DNA of 64,000 bases from Onchidella celtica (Eukaryota > Mollusca > Gastropoda > Systellommatophora > Onchidiidae): positions 18,109,482 to 18,173,481 of the forward strand of contig OZ007569.1 of the NCBI GenBank assembly GCA_963931925.1, read 5' to 3'. Of the stretch, positions 10,761 to 21,128 are shown in pieces. The position numbers and the translations under genes were made by a program. Each line of letters begins with the position of its first letter. Position 1 is the stretch's first letter. The notes below the pieces were generated by a model. That model did no database searches. It was not told the origin of the DNA and was given only the letters and a program-made list of their open reading frames with translations.

Positions 10761-10919
10761 GTTCTTGTGTGTTCCGACTCCACTTTTTGCAAAGGTGAGA
10801 AATTCAACGTTAAACGCTTGCGGCTTTAAGATTATGATAAGGAGTTACAATAAATCGGAACTGTCAAACAGCATGATGAGCGCCAAAATGGAGATAAAAC
10901 AAGAACCATGGTGGCGATC
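10761..10919 (-). mobile_element. MITE family A, copy 1 (internally deleted)
   Basis: It starts with GTTCTTGTGTGTTCCGACTC and carries AATTCAACGTTAAACGCTTG and AAGGAGTTACAATAAATCGG. It then jumps directly to the far terminus AATGGAGATAAAACAAGAAC, so about 90 bp of the family's interior are missing. The orientation matches the copy at 28408. Similarity to that copy continues past the terminus to about 10985. Confidence 0.75.
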
Positions 10920-10985
10920 TGACTTAGGTATAGCTGTGAAAGCGCGGTTAGCCTACACTACAGAAAGGGTATTTACCAGAGATCC

Positions 10986-11995
10986 CCAGTCAGTGGATTC
11001 ACTTCATGTATGTACGTTGATGGATGGATGGGCTGTGAACTCCGATAATTCGTGTCCGTCCATGTTCTTGGTGATCAAAATGAGCGGAGCTGTTTTTAGT
11101 GCAGCAATAAAACTGAAGTGACGGATGGACCGTGAAGTTGAAGAACGAACGGGCACAACTATTCAGTGGGAACATTGGCATGCGATATAAAGAGTTGTTT
11201 GTTTGGATGTTTATGTATGTGCGTGTATGTGTGTGTGCATTTGACGGCAAGATGAAACTTCAATCCTTCAGATGGACGAACACGAATCTCACTTATGAAC
11301 AGGCAGTGGTTCATTTCCTTGCAAGCAAAACTTTCTGTCAAGCTGTATTATTATCAACATACCCGATTCCAAACAGTTAAGAATGATATACATTGTATAA
11401 TGTAAGCATAAACGTGATTTTTTTTTTCTCTCTTCTAATAGTTGTTTACGTGATTTGCGTGCACGACCATGATTGTTTTTGTCCCTCTGTCAGGTATTGG
11501 CGTATCGATGGCGATTTTGAGTCTTTATTGTTTGTGGTAAAATCTGTTTTCCTACAAAATATCGAAAGATTTAAAAAAAAATATTTTTGAAAATATGTAC
11601 AGAAATGTTTTTACCATATCAAAGAATAATAATAGTGACCAAAAATTTGAAACTTGAGAAAATTGTGTATACGCCAAAACATGAGATTGACGACTATTTG
11701 TTACTCCTGGTTTGGGATTGATGTTAACAAACAAAATGTCATTCAGAAACAAATATAGATGCAAAGATTGTAAATGGCGTTCATTTTGAAATCAAAGAAA
11801 TCATTTTGCCTAACATAAGCTTCAACCGCATGTTTCTTAAAAGCTATTATCAGATTATCTGTATTAGTGTGTCTGATTACAACAAGATTCATTCTCTGTA
11901 CCGTTCTGATAGCTGTGTTAAAATCTGATTCCTGAACTTAATCTTGTCGTAAACACTTATTACAGCTTGTCGTAAAAGTTATTACAGACAGTCAG
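10986..11995. other. Noncoding stretch
   Basis: It contains a short TGTG-rich patch near 11210-11240 and T/A runs, but no recognised gene or transposon. Confidence 0.5.
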
Positions 11996-12001
11996 TCCGC
12001 A

Positions 12002-12369
12002 CCACAGACTAATAAATTAACCAGACTGGAAACACGAGCGTCGGGCTGTGTCGTTTTTTAAGGAATTTCCCGAGCGGCGGTCGTATAACCAACATGGGCG
12101 AGGCTCGAGAAATTCCGATTCTAGTTCTATCTGAAGTAGAAATTTCTTTTTATTTGTCAAGATTGGTGACACATGTATTAATTTCTTGGTGCGGAACCAA
12201 ACTTCCGCGTTCAGTAGGCGCGTCAAAATGGTGTCATTCAACATTGTAGCTATGCTGAAGCGTCGGTCGTAACCGTAAACCTAAATGTGGCGGATGGTTC
12301 ATGACCTTTCGCTGTTTTGTGACGTCACACAATGGGATCATCCAGTCTGGGCATTTTATTAGTCTGTGG
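12002..12369. mobile_element. TIR element of 368 bp (MITE) with TCCGCA target duplication
   Basis: The element opens with CCACAGACTAATAAAttaac and closes with the complement (GTCTGTGG at 12362-12369). The inverted termini continue for about 28 bp to CCAGACTGG. It is bracketed by identical TCCGCA at 11996-12001 and 12370-12375. The interior is unusually GC-rich for the neighbourhood and has no useful ORF, so the element is non-autonomous. The superfamily is not certain. Confidence 0.82.
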
Positions 12370-12375
12370 TCCGCA

Positions 12376-12622
12376 CAACTTCTTGTGGTAATGTACACCT
12401 ACCAACTTTACAGGCGCTTTTGACCTGAAATAAAAATTGTGCAACGAATAGTGCCATGTACTCTGTATATCACAATCATGGGCTCTTCATAACTGGAAGG
12501 AATACGAGTTCTAAAGTCTACATCCGAGGCATATAACCCTGCACCGCATATGAGCAATTAATTATACTAACTCAAGTCTATGTATAAACACGAAGTGTCT
12601 GTATACATGGCATATTCTTTAA
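12376..12622. other. Noncoding stretch before the CR1-like LINE
   Basis: No domain was recognised. The 5' junction of the LINE is somewhere near 12600-12620 but no duplication marks it. Confidence 0.45.
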
Positions 12623-14023
12623 CTGAGCTGCATCTGGAAAACGAGGGCCATCGCATGTGATAGTTGTGGCCGCTGGTACCACATCGACTGTATGGGAATA
12701 AACTCAGTAAAGTATGAAACACTGGGCAATAGCAGTGCCGCATGGGAATGTATCCAGTGTGGCATGCCAAATTTTAGTTCCAGCTTATTCACTGATTTTC
12801 AATTAAACTTAGACTGTAGTAGATCAAGATCTCACAATAGTTTTGATATCTTACAGCATTTAGATACTAATAAAAGTAACACAGAAATACCAATCTTTGA
12901 ACCAAAATATTCGTCAACCCCACACCCCAAATCCAAGAAAAAAGAGCCAGCCAAAGAGAAAACCACGTTCAGAACCCAGGTTATAAATTTTCAAAGCATT
13001 TGGAACAAGAAAGAAGAACTTAGCTCATTTTTGAACGAAACTAAACCTGACGTAATCATCGGAACAGAAACATGGCTAAACGAAAATATAAAAACCAGTG
13101 AAATTTCAATTAATGATGATTATGAAATCTACAGAAATGATAGGAAGAAGAGAAGGGGAGGTCGGGTCTTGATAGCAGTGAAGAAGAACTTAGTTAGTGA
13201 AAAAATACCTAGTGAGGAAGCAGGAGAAACTGTTCTCTGTAAGATTAGAGTGCAGGGTAAACCTCCTCTTGTTGTGGGTGCAGTCTATCGACCTCCTGGT
13301 AGTGACTTGGAAACTAGTAAGAACATTTGTAATGAACTTCTCAGTGCCTACCAAAAGAACAAAAAGGCTACCATCTGGATAGGAGGAGATTTCAATTTAC
13401 CTGATATAAACTGGGAAAAAGGAAATGTGAAGAGTTGCCAAAACTTAAGAGAAATAAATGACCTATTTTTAGACAGTGCTGCGGATATAGGCCTAGAGCA
13501 AGCAGTAAAAGAGACCACTCGAGGAGATGCACTGTTAGACCTATTCTTTACTAATTTCCCTAACCTTACAAGAGAGATCAAAATTCTTCCTGGACTAGGG
13601 GACCATGACATAGTCCAGATTGATTCAGAACTGAAACCCTTTAAGAAAAGACCTATTAGGCGACAGATTTACCTATGGAATCAGACAGACGAAAATAATT
13701 TGAAAAGGGAGGCAGCAACTTTTGGCACTTTTTTCATGAAATACCACTCTTCAAAAACTGACGCAAACAAACTCTGGGACTGTATCAAGTTAAATTTGAA
13801 CATGATCATGGAAAATGTCCCAACAAAAATGTCATCCACAAAAATTCACCAACCCTGGATAAATACTTTAACGAAAAGATTAGTTCGGAAAAAATATAAA
13901 TGGTTCAAAAAAATGAAACAGTGCAACTCCGAACGAGTGAAAAACAAATATCTAGAAATTAAAAGATTGGCACAGAAAGAATGCCGGAAAGCTCATAATA
14001 ATTATATCCATGAGATGATGTGA
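12623..14023 (+). pseudogene. CR1-like LINE, left half: PHD finger, APE endonuclease (frameshifted at end)
   Basis: The frame is open from after a TAA at 12620. It first encodes the end of a PHD-type zinc finger (CDSCGRWYHIDC, then W-E-C-I-Q-C), then a charged linker, then an APE endonuclease. Landmarks are INFQSIWNKKEEL, PDVIIGTETWL, RRGGRVLIAV, AVYRPPGS, GGDFNLPDINWE and GDHDIV. It ends at a premature TGA at 14021-14023 within an ATGATG repeat; one base of shift returns to the frame used downstream, so this looks like a slippage frameshift. In CR1/L2-like elements the endonuclease nicks the target. The PHD finger is an accessory chromatin-reader-like module seen in some of them. Confidence 0.85.
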
Positions 14024-14505
14024 TTCATCTGATAACAGTAAAAAACTTTGGAGATATGTGAAAAGTAAAAATAAAGAAAACTTAGGAGTAACCGCACTGA
14101 ACGATGAGAGAGGGCACCCACAGCAAGATGCCCAAAAAAGAGCCAATATCTTAAATACTCAATTTTGTAAGGTTTTTTCCGACCCAGGGGGAGTCTTCTC
14201 GGGAGAGCTGAGTGATGCCAAACTGCCGGATATGGATGAAATATTTGTCACAGAAAATGGAGTACTGAAACTTTTGGAAAACCTTAACGAAAATAAAGCT
14301 ACAGGGCCTGATGGAATTCCCGCCAAATTACTGAAACTCTGTGCCAAGGAAATTGCCCCTGTTTACACTTTGTTATTTAGAGCTTCAATTGAACAAGGAA
14401 AAATACCGGAAGACTGGAAAAAAGCAAATGTAGTACCCATTTTTAAGAAAGGAAATAGAGCTAGTCCTGAAAATTATAGACCAGTCTCCCTGACATCAAT
14501 ATCTT
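14024..14505 (+). pseudogene. CR1-like LINE: start of reverse transcriptase, interrupted
   Basis: Frame two continues from the frameshift with KKLWRYVKSKNKENLG, then the connector and N-terminal RT motifs NKATGPDGIPAKLLK, IPEDWKKANVVPIFKKG and NYRPVSLTSIS. It breaks exactly at the LTR element insertion (ATCTT|TGTCACG). The few codons beyond the joint (LSRVE, stop) belong to the LTR. The remaining RT is at 22325. Confidence 0.88.
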
Positions 14506-15696
14506 TGTCACGAGTGGAGTGAGTGCAATTAAGGGGATTGCTACAGAGCGGGTGTAGAGTAAGGACTCACAGTAGACAGCAAGTTAAGCGTGCTGTTGTG
14601 AGTAGTAGTGGGGGCGGGGTCTGAAGGAGGCGAAAGCGCTGTATAACTATGACTGCAAGTTAGAAGGTCCTAGGGATCGGACCTGTGAATAATAGCCCAT
14701 CGGGCAGAGATAAAAGGAAGCAGTCGAGAAGACTAGTGAGAGTCTTTCCAGTTATGACTGGTATGTAGAACGTTGATTGATTATTATGATTGATGTATTA
14801 TATTATATTCGTCTATTACCATGATGTAAATAAGTATATGTGAGGAATGTGGAAGTCCTTGATATTGGATATAGCAATGTGCGCCACGAGCGATAGATGA
14901 AAGTGAGTTCATGGATTTGTAGCGCGAGTGAGTAGTGTGTACTCCGATGGAAGTGTGTTACCGTAAGATGTGTGGTGAGTGAAAGGTGAACTAGTGTGTG
15001 TACGTTTCATGGGTTGTAAGGAGAGGTGGAGTGAATAGAAATGGTAGGGTATTATACCAATGTAATGTTATTCTTGTAGGTGTCGGGGACGGGCCGCAGA
15101 GCCACCTCGATGAGCACAGGGGATAGGCCAGCATAGGGCCGGAGGCCACACATAGGCCAGAAGTGAGGCTGTCAGTGCAGGACAGTAGAGGCACATAAAG
15201 TCGTGGCAGTCAGGCCACGGACAGGGACGTAGATATGAGAGTGAATGAGATACTATGTTGTTGCCATGTTGATAGGCTAGTGAACTGATATTATGTTGTT
15301 GCCATGTTGATGGCTATGGAAATAATAATGTGTTATTGCCCTGCTGAGGTGCGAGGGGAATGCTAAGGTGTATGACAATAGGAAGGTGATATTGAGAGAC
15401 TGCGGTGCCAGTAAATTATTAATGGGCTATTAAGACCCTGAGGGGAGAGGCTGAGGCCGAAGTGCCTTTAGGAGTAACTACCGGATTGTGGATCCGAGGG
15501 AGCGTGTGTGTGAGAATAAGGCCGTTGTACGGCAGTCATTTCAATAATATAATATATGTAATTGCGCTATTATATGTATAATTATGTTTAATAAATGTGT
15601 GAGTCTGATGGGTTGTTTTGTTAAGTGTTAAACTTGTTTGTTCGTGATTGTTGTCCTGTCATACTTATTACATCTCCCAGTCTGGGATTTGTGACA
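14506..15696 (+). repeat. 5' LTR (1191 bp)
   Basis: It is bounded by TGTCA...TGACA. By eye it matches the 3' LTR at every position except 15607 (G, against C at 22230). AATAAA at 15590-15595 is a likely polyadenylation signal. Near 15243-15345 there are three imperfect repeats of about 46 bp carrying ATGTTGTTGCCATGTTGAT. Confidence 0.95.
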
Positions 15697-15697
15697 C

Positions 15698-15733
15698 TGG
15701 GGGCTCGTCCGTTGTGACATTGGGGGCTCGTCC
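15698..15733 (+). promoter_or_regulatory. Primer-binding site, tandemly duplicated
   Basis: TGGGGGCTCGTCC occurs at 15698-15710, two bases after the LTR, and again at 15721-15733, each followed by (G/A)TTGTGAC. A third, partial CTCGTCCATT follows. The 13-mer equals the start of the tRNA-Pro primer site well known from murine leukaemia virus. The first copy is the correctly placed one. Confidence 0.75.
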
Positions 15734-16656
15734 ATTGTGACTCGTCCATTTTCGTAATATTTAGTTGTAGTTAGTTAGTAGGTATTTGTGCTGTCTTGTT
15801 CGTTGGATGAATGGACATTTCATGATATGATTTATGTATATTTATGAATAATAATATGTATTGATGCATGTATTTTGATGAATATGTATTAATGTGTACT
15901 TAAATTTCAGAGAGACAGTGTGTGTGCGTGCAGCCTGAGGAGACAAGCAGCCAGAGCTCCGATTAGGTCGAGGACTTAAACTCAAAAGGCTGAAAGTTAA
16001 GTAAAAGTCTAAAATTTTGTACCCTGGATTAAGGGCTGTCTTTTCATCTGTCTGTTTCCCTGTTTTTGCTGTTTTCGTTGTAATTGATTATACGGGCGGT
16101 GGCGCGGGTTTGCTGTGTTGAACTTAGTTTATCCTTTTAAAAAGGTGTGGTAAACTTTGGAACTTCGTTCATCACAGTGAACAGTTCTGTAGGGACCTGT
16201 ATTTTTGTTTAGATTGTGCCGTTCTATCTTCCTCGTGTTTTAGGAAGACGTTTCTCTTGTCCTTCTCCTCCCTATCTGTAGATACGTTCTTTTTTTTCAG
16301 ACTCTGTTCTTGTTGTACCGTGTAGTGTAATCGGCGTAGTTAGGTTGCATTTTTTTTTTTTTCCATTATATTTTCTTTTTTAGGTCTTTGTCCTAGTCTG
16401 GTTCGTTGTCCTCGACGTCCTTGTGGTCTTTCTACTGAATTTCCTTATTCTTGTCTTTTCTATTTTTTTTTATTATTAATAGTGCTATATATTTTATAAA
16501 TATAGAATTAGTTAGGAAGTACGTAAATTTCTGAATTGTATTCGAGACAAGTGGGTGTTGCTATTATAGTGACATAGTTTCAGGTCTCTGGTTAGTGATC
16601 ATACCGACAGGGTAGCCGTTTTCATAGCATACATACCATAACCATAAATCTGTGAA
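15734..16656 (+). other. Untranslated leader of the LTR element
   Basis: It lies between the primer site and the gag ATG. It is T-rich with several short upstream ATGs and no ORF of note. A packaging function would be expected here but is not visible as a motif. Confidence 0.6.
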
Positions 16657-18939
16657 ATGGCGGAACTCCAACAACTAATGAAGTTGGGTAAGGAACTTGG
16701 CCTTGAGGGAGAAGAGCTACGCGGCTGGATTAAAGAACAGCAAGCGGATTTGCGCGATGAGCGTGCTAAAGATAGAGAGAGAGAAAAAGAAGCTCAAGAG
16801 CGTCAACAAGAAAAAGAGGAGCAGGAAAGGGAGTTTAAGTTAAAGGAGTTAGAAGATAAGCAGCAGGAGAGACAGGATAAGCAGCAGGAGAGAGAGGCGC
16901 GAATAAGAATAGCGGAGTTGGAAATCAAAAAGAGTGCGCCAACAGAAACAGTTGAGCGGCAGGTACCCAATAAAGGTGGCGTTAGGAGTAAGCTCCCTAC
17001 GTTCGACGACCGGAAGGACGACATAGACGCCTTCCTTTACAGGTTCGAGCTGAACGCACAATTGCAATGGGGGGAAAATAAGGAATTATGGGCCACGTAC
17101 CTGGCATCGCTATTGCAGGGGCGAGCGTTGACCTACTTTAAAGAGCTACAGCGCGAAGACGTGCAAGACTACGATAAGCTGAAGGCTTTGCTGCTTCGCC
17201 GATTTGCGCGTACCGAGGAATATTTCCGGGAGCAGTTTAGGCGAGCACGTGCAGATACCAGGGAGGACTTTGCTGCCTTCGTCGCGAGACTAACTGAGTA
17301 TTTCGCGAACTGGGTAGACTTGGCGCATGTGGGCACGGATTTCGCTAAACTGAAAGACCTAATGATCCGTGACCAGCTGTACGCGTCGTGCCACAAAGAT
17401 CTGGTGGCTTTCCTGAAAGAGAACGAACCCGCGACGGTGCAGGAGGCGTCTAAGTTGGCGGAGGCATACCGTACGGCGCATCCGTCCAAACCAGTCGCCA
17501 GGGCATACGTCCAAGATGCTGGGTACGTCGCCGTTGTCGAGGGGTCGCCGGCAGGACTTGGGGACAGGTCGCGTCAGCGTGGTGCCTATAGCGGGCAAGC
17601 CCAGGGGCAGCGTAGGGGCTATCACCAATCACCGGCGTATGGATCCGGTAAGTTTGACCGAGCAGGAGGGCTAGGTCGCGGTAATGGCCGGGGGCGAGTT
17701 GTGACCTTTGCCGATGACCGACGGCATAGGGACTCTAGTTCCGGTCGCGAGGGGTCACGGGGACCCAGGCCTAGGGCAGCACAGGGAGCGGAGTGTTGGA
17801 CTTGCGGACGCGTGGGTCACTTTTCCCGCGAGTGTAGGGCCGCGAAGTGTTGGAACTGCGGAAGAGCAGATCACATCAGCGTGAACTGCCCTGCAGGTAG
17901 GATAGCGGCGAACGCGGACAGTAGCTCCAGTCCATGTTCCCCAAATAAATTTCATCATGCGGCTGCGTGCGTTACATCGGACAACGGAGGCGGACAGTAT
18001 TCTAAGTGTCCCAGTTGTGAGAAGTTATTATCTTCCGGTATTTTACCTTGTGGGAGAAAGATCCCCGTTATAAATTCATGTCATACAGGAGGTGGTCTTA
18101 GGGTTTATCCGGGGTTTGTTGGGGACGAACCGGTCTCGGTTTTACGAGATACAGGATCTACCGTTGTGGGAGTGCATAGGGACTGCATTCGGGATTCACA
18201 GCTTACAGGTGAGACTGTCCCGTGCATCCAATTTTCGGGGGCCATTGAGAAATTACCCATGGCAAAAATAATGATAGATACACCTTTCCTTAGCGGGGAA
18301 GTCGAAGCAGTCGTTGGTTGTTTTCCAGGCGCCCAGCTCATCATTGGGAATGTATCACGGGTCGTTTCCCCTTCCGATGAGAACGTGCAAGCATGGTCGC
18401 AATCAAAAGGTATTGACTTTTGCGCCGCGGTCGAAACACGCCGACGGGTAGCCGATAAAGACAAGATTAGACCTTTGGCTACGCCAGCGGTCAACCTAGA
18501 CATCACGCCAGAGCGCTTGGCGAGATTACAAAGGGAGGACCCATCATTAAACCCATGTTTTGGGGAAGCGCGAACCGAGAAAACGAGGAAATATAAAAAC
18601 GGGTCATCTTCTTTTTTTGTCCAGGGGGGCATTCTGTTCCGTATGTACGTCACAGTGGCTTCCGTTCAAAAGCAGGTCGTCGTGCCACGGTCGTTAATTG
18701 CTACAGTATTGCGTCTGGCCCATGATGTTCCATTAGCGGGTCATATGGGAAGTACTAGAACCAAGCAGAGAGTTCTGAAAGATTTTTATTGGCCGTCAGT
18801 ATACAGAGATGTACGTATATATTGTAAGACGTGCAGTGCGTGCCAAAAGACGACGCATAAGGGTCGTTCACCCCAGGCTCCTCGTCAAGAGATCCCCACG
18901 GTTTCGGAACCGTTTAAAAAGGTTTCAGTACCTTGTTGA
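16657..18939 (+). pseudogene. Gag-protease-integrase(N) polyprotein of the nested LTR element, truncated by deletion
   Basis: The ATG at 16657 follows a leader with no better start. Residues about 20-90 are a highly charged Q/E/K/R coiled coil. Residues about 105-270 are the gag capsid-like region (LPTFDDRKDDIDAFLYRFE, EDFAAFVARLTEYF). An RG-rich stretch and two CCHC knuckles (CWTCGRVGHFSREC, CWNCGRADHISVNC) lie at residues about 378-412. An aspartic protease with active-site L-R-D-T-G-S-T is near residue 496. Then comes the integrase HHCC finger (H-x6-H near 688-695, C-x2-C near 721-724). The frame ends at TTGTTGATT just where the DDE core should begin; compared with the sibling at 60411 about 175 residues are gone. 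Gag would coat RNA and the protease would mature the particle. Confidence 0.88.
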
Positions 18940-20773
18940 TTTAAGAGAAAGATTAGCTTCAGCGCGCACTATAGCACAAGAAGCTTCTGGTATCGCTTCG
19001 AAAAGAGCAAAAGACTATAAAGATAGAGGTTCCAAACTGAGAATTTTTAAGCCAGGAGACAAGGTTCTGTTGTTGTTACCTACGGACCATAATAAGTTAT
19101 TGATGACATGGAAAGGTCCTTATGTTATTGAGCGAGTTGTTTCAAAGGTAGATTACGCTATCCACATTGATGGAGCGAGTAAGGTTTTCCATGTTAATAT
19201 GCTACAGAGATTTTATGAGAGACCACAGTATCTGTGTGCACAGACAAGACCAGAGGAGACTGTCTTCTCTATTGCTTGTACGGGGGTCGTAGACCAGTCG
19301 GACTGTGACGTAAGCGACACCGAGGCGCAGGAAGAGTTACAAATTCAATTGCCGGAGTTAACTGCGACACAAGGTTACAGGGACGTAAAAATTAACCCTG
19401 ACCTTACGAGTTCAAGGAGTAGGGAACTTGAGACCCTGTTAGCGTCATTTCCGGATGTTGCTACGGATTTGCCGGGTCGCACTACGGTGATCCAGCACCA
19501 AATAAAGTTGACTTCGGATAAGCCAGTATTTCTTAGACCGTATCCGTTGCCTTTTTCTTCGAGAGATAGAGTCATAAAGGAAGTTGAGTCAATGTTGAAG
19601 TTAGATGTGATAGAACCATCAACATCGCCGTATTCATCACCCATCGTCCTCGTGAAAAAACTTGATGGATCGGTGCGGTTCTGTATTGATTTTCGAAGAT
19701 TGAACACTATTACGGTAGGCGATAGGGAGCCTATTCCGTTTCAGGAGGAATTAATAGCTTCATTGGCCGGGTCCACGTGGTTTTCCAAGATAGATTTGAC
19801 GAAAGGGTATTGGGAAATCCCGCTTACTGAGGAGTCTAAACAATACACGGCGTTCCAAACGCCCATTGGATTATTCCAATTTAAGGTCATGCCATTTGGG
19901 TTGGTGAACGCGCCAGCGACGTTTGCACGATTAATGAGATTAGTGTTGAAGGACATACCTAATGTCGTGTCATTCTTTGATGATATAGCATGCCATACGT
20001 CGACATGGTCTGAGCATATTCAGACACTAACAGTAATTTTTCAACGATTACGTCATTTTGGGTTAACGGCTAAACCCGCAAAGATGGATTTGGCATGTCC
20101 GGAGATAACATTCTTAGGACATATTGTGGGTAGAGGTGTTCAGAGACCTGAAGAAACAAAAATTGACAAGTTAGTAGGGTTGCAAATCCCTAAAACAAAG
20201 AAACAAGTCAGAAGCTTAGTGGGAATTTTAAATTATTACAGAAAGTTCATTCCAAATTTTTCCTCCTTGTCATCTTCTCTTACTGACCTTACTAAGAAGG
20301 GACAACCCGATAAGGTCCAGTGGACGTCTGAATGTCAGACATCATTTGATAATTTGGTGACAGCATTATCATCGTCACCCATTCTGATATTACCCGATTT
20401 TCGATCTAATTTTATCCTCAGAACGGATGCGTCGGACTCTGGTGTCGGCGCTTGTCTTCTACAGGAGAAGAACGAATGTCTCCATCCTGTATGTTATGTC
20501 AGTAGGAAGTTATTGCAGAGAGAAAGAAAGTATTCTGTGATAGAGCGTGAGTGTCTTGCCATTGTCTGGTCCGTCCAGAAATTAGGACGTTATCTCATGG
20601 GACGAGAATTTTGTATCCAGACAGACCACAAGCCACTGACATTTTTGTCGAAGAATCGTTCGTCCAGCCCACGCTTGTCTAGATGGGCATTGGCTTTGCA
20701 GCCGTATACCTTCGTTATTCAACCAATTCCAGGAACCAGCAATCATATCGCCGACTACCTTAGTCGAGCCTAG
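18930..20773 (+). pseudogene. Integrase C-terminus, reverse transcriptase and RNase H of the nested LTR element
   Basis: Real homology begins at about 18930 (FQYLVDLRERLASAR); codons before it are the shadow of the upstream frame, so this part has no start of its own. The order is integrase C-terminal GPY/F-like module (LLMTWKGPYVIERV, KVFHVNMLQRFY), a linker, and reverse transcriptase (DVIEPSTSPYSSPIVLVKK, VRFCIDFRRLN, FSKIDLTKGYWEIPL, catalytic SFFDDIA near 19972). Then comes RNase H (RTDASDSGVGACLLQ, QTDHKPLTFL) ending at a TAG in 20771-20773. It is in a different frame from gag-protease because of the deletion. The RT and RNase H motifs themselves look intact. Confidence 0.9.
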
Positions 20774-21128
20774 GGGAAGATTTCAGGAGCTTATACATCA
20801 GAGGACAGGAACATTGACAGGATCTGTGTGAATAAGTCGACTTTAAAATATTGACATTATAAATATGATATGAAGAATGGTTGATAGGTTGAATGGGTTT
20901 TGATTCTGTATTAAGTATGGTGGTTAGTTAGCTATTCATGATGTGACACATATATGCATATTGCAGGCCATATTGATCCCCATATTTTCCCCTGATTTCG
21001 GTATTCTATATACTAGGGGAACTGCTAGGTCATTCTTCTAGTGTAGGTATTGCTCACGCTCACTCGTTGACAGTCATCTTGATGCGATTTGAAATTAATT
21101 GCATTAATTTTTTTGGGGTGGGGGATGA
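20774..21128 (+). other. 3' untranslated region and polypurine tract of the LTR element
   Basis: It is noncoding. The purine tract GGGGTGGGGGATGA (about 21115-21128), preceded by a T run, ends directly at the 3' LTR, as needed for plus-strand priming. Confidence 0.8.

Noticed and set aside
10537-11121. 194-codon plus-strand ORF
   Set aside because: It crosses the foldback and the MITE family A copy; no domain, and other MITE copies do not keep the frame.
14991-15194. 67-codon antisense ORF, repeated identically at 21614-21817
   Set aside because: Both copies are inside the LTRs, so identity follows from LTR identity and not from coding.
18809-18929. N-terminal part of the 654-codon ORF before FQYLVDL
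   Set aside because: It overlaps the integrase finger in a shifted frame; homology to integrase starts only at about 18930.
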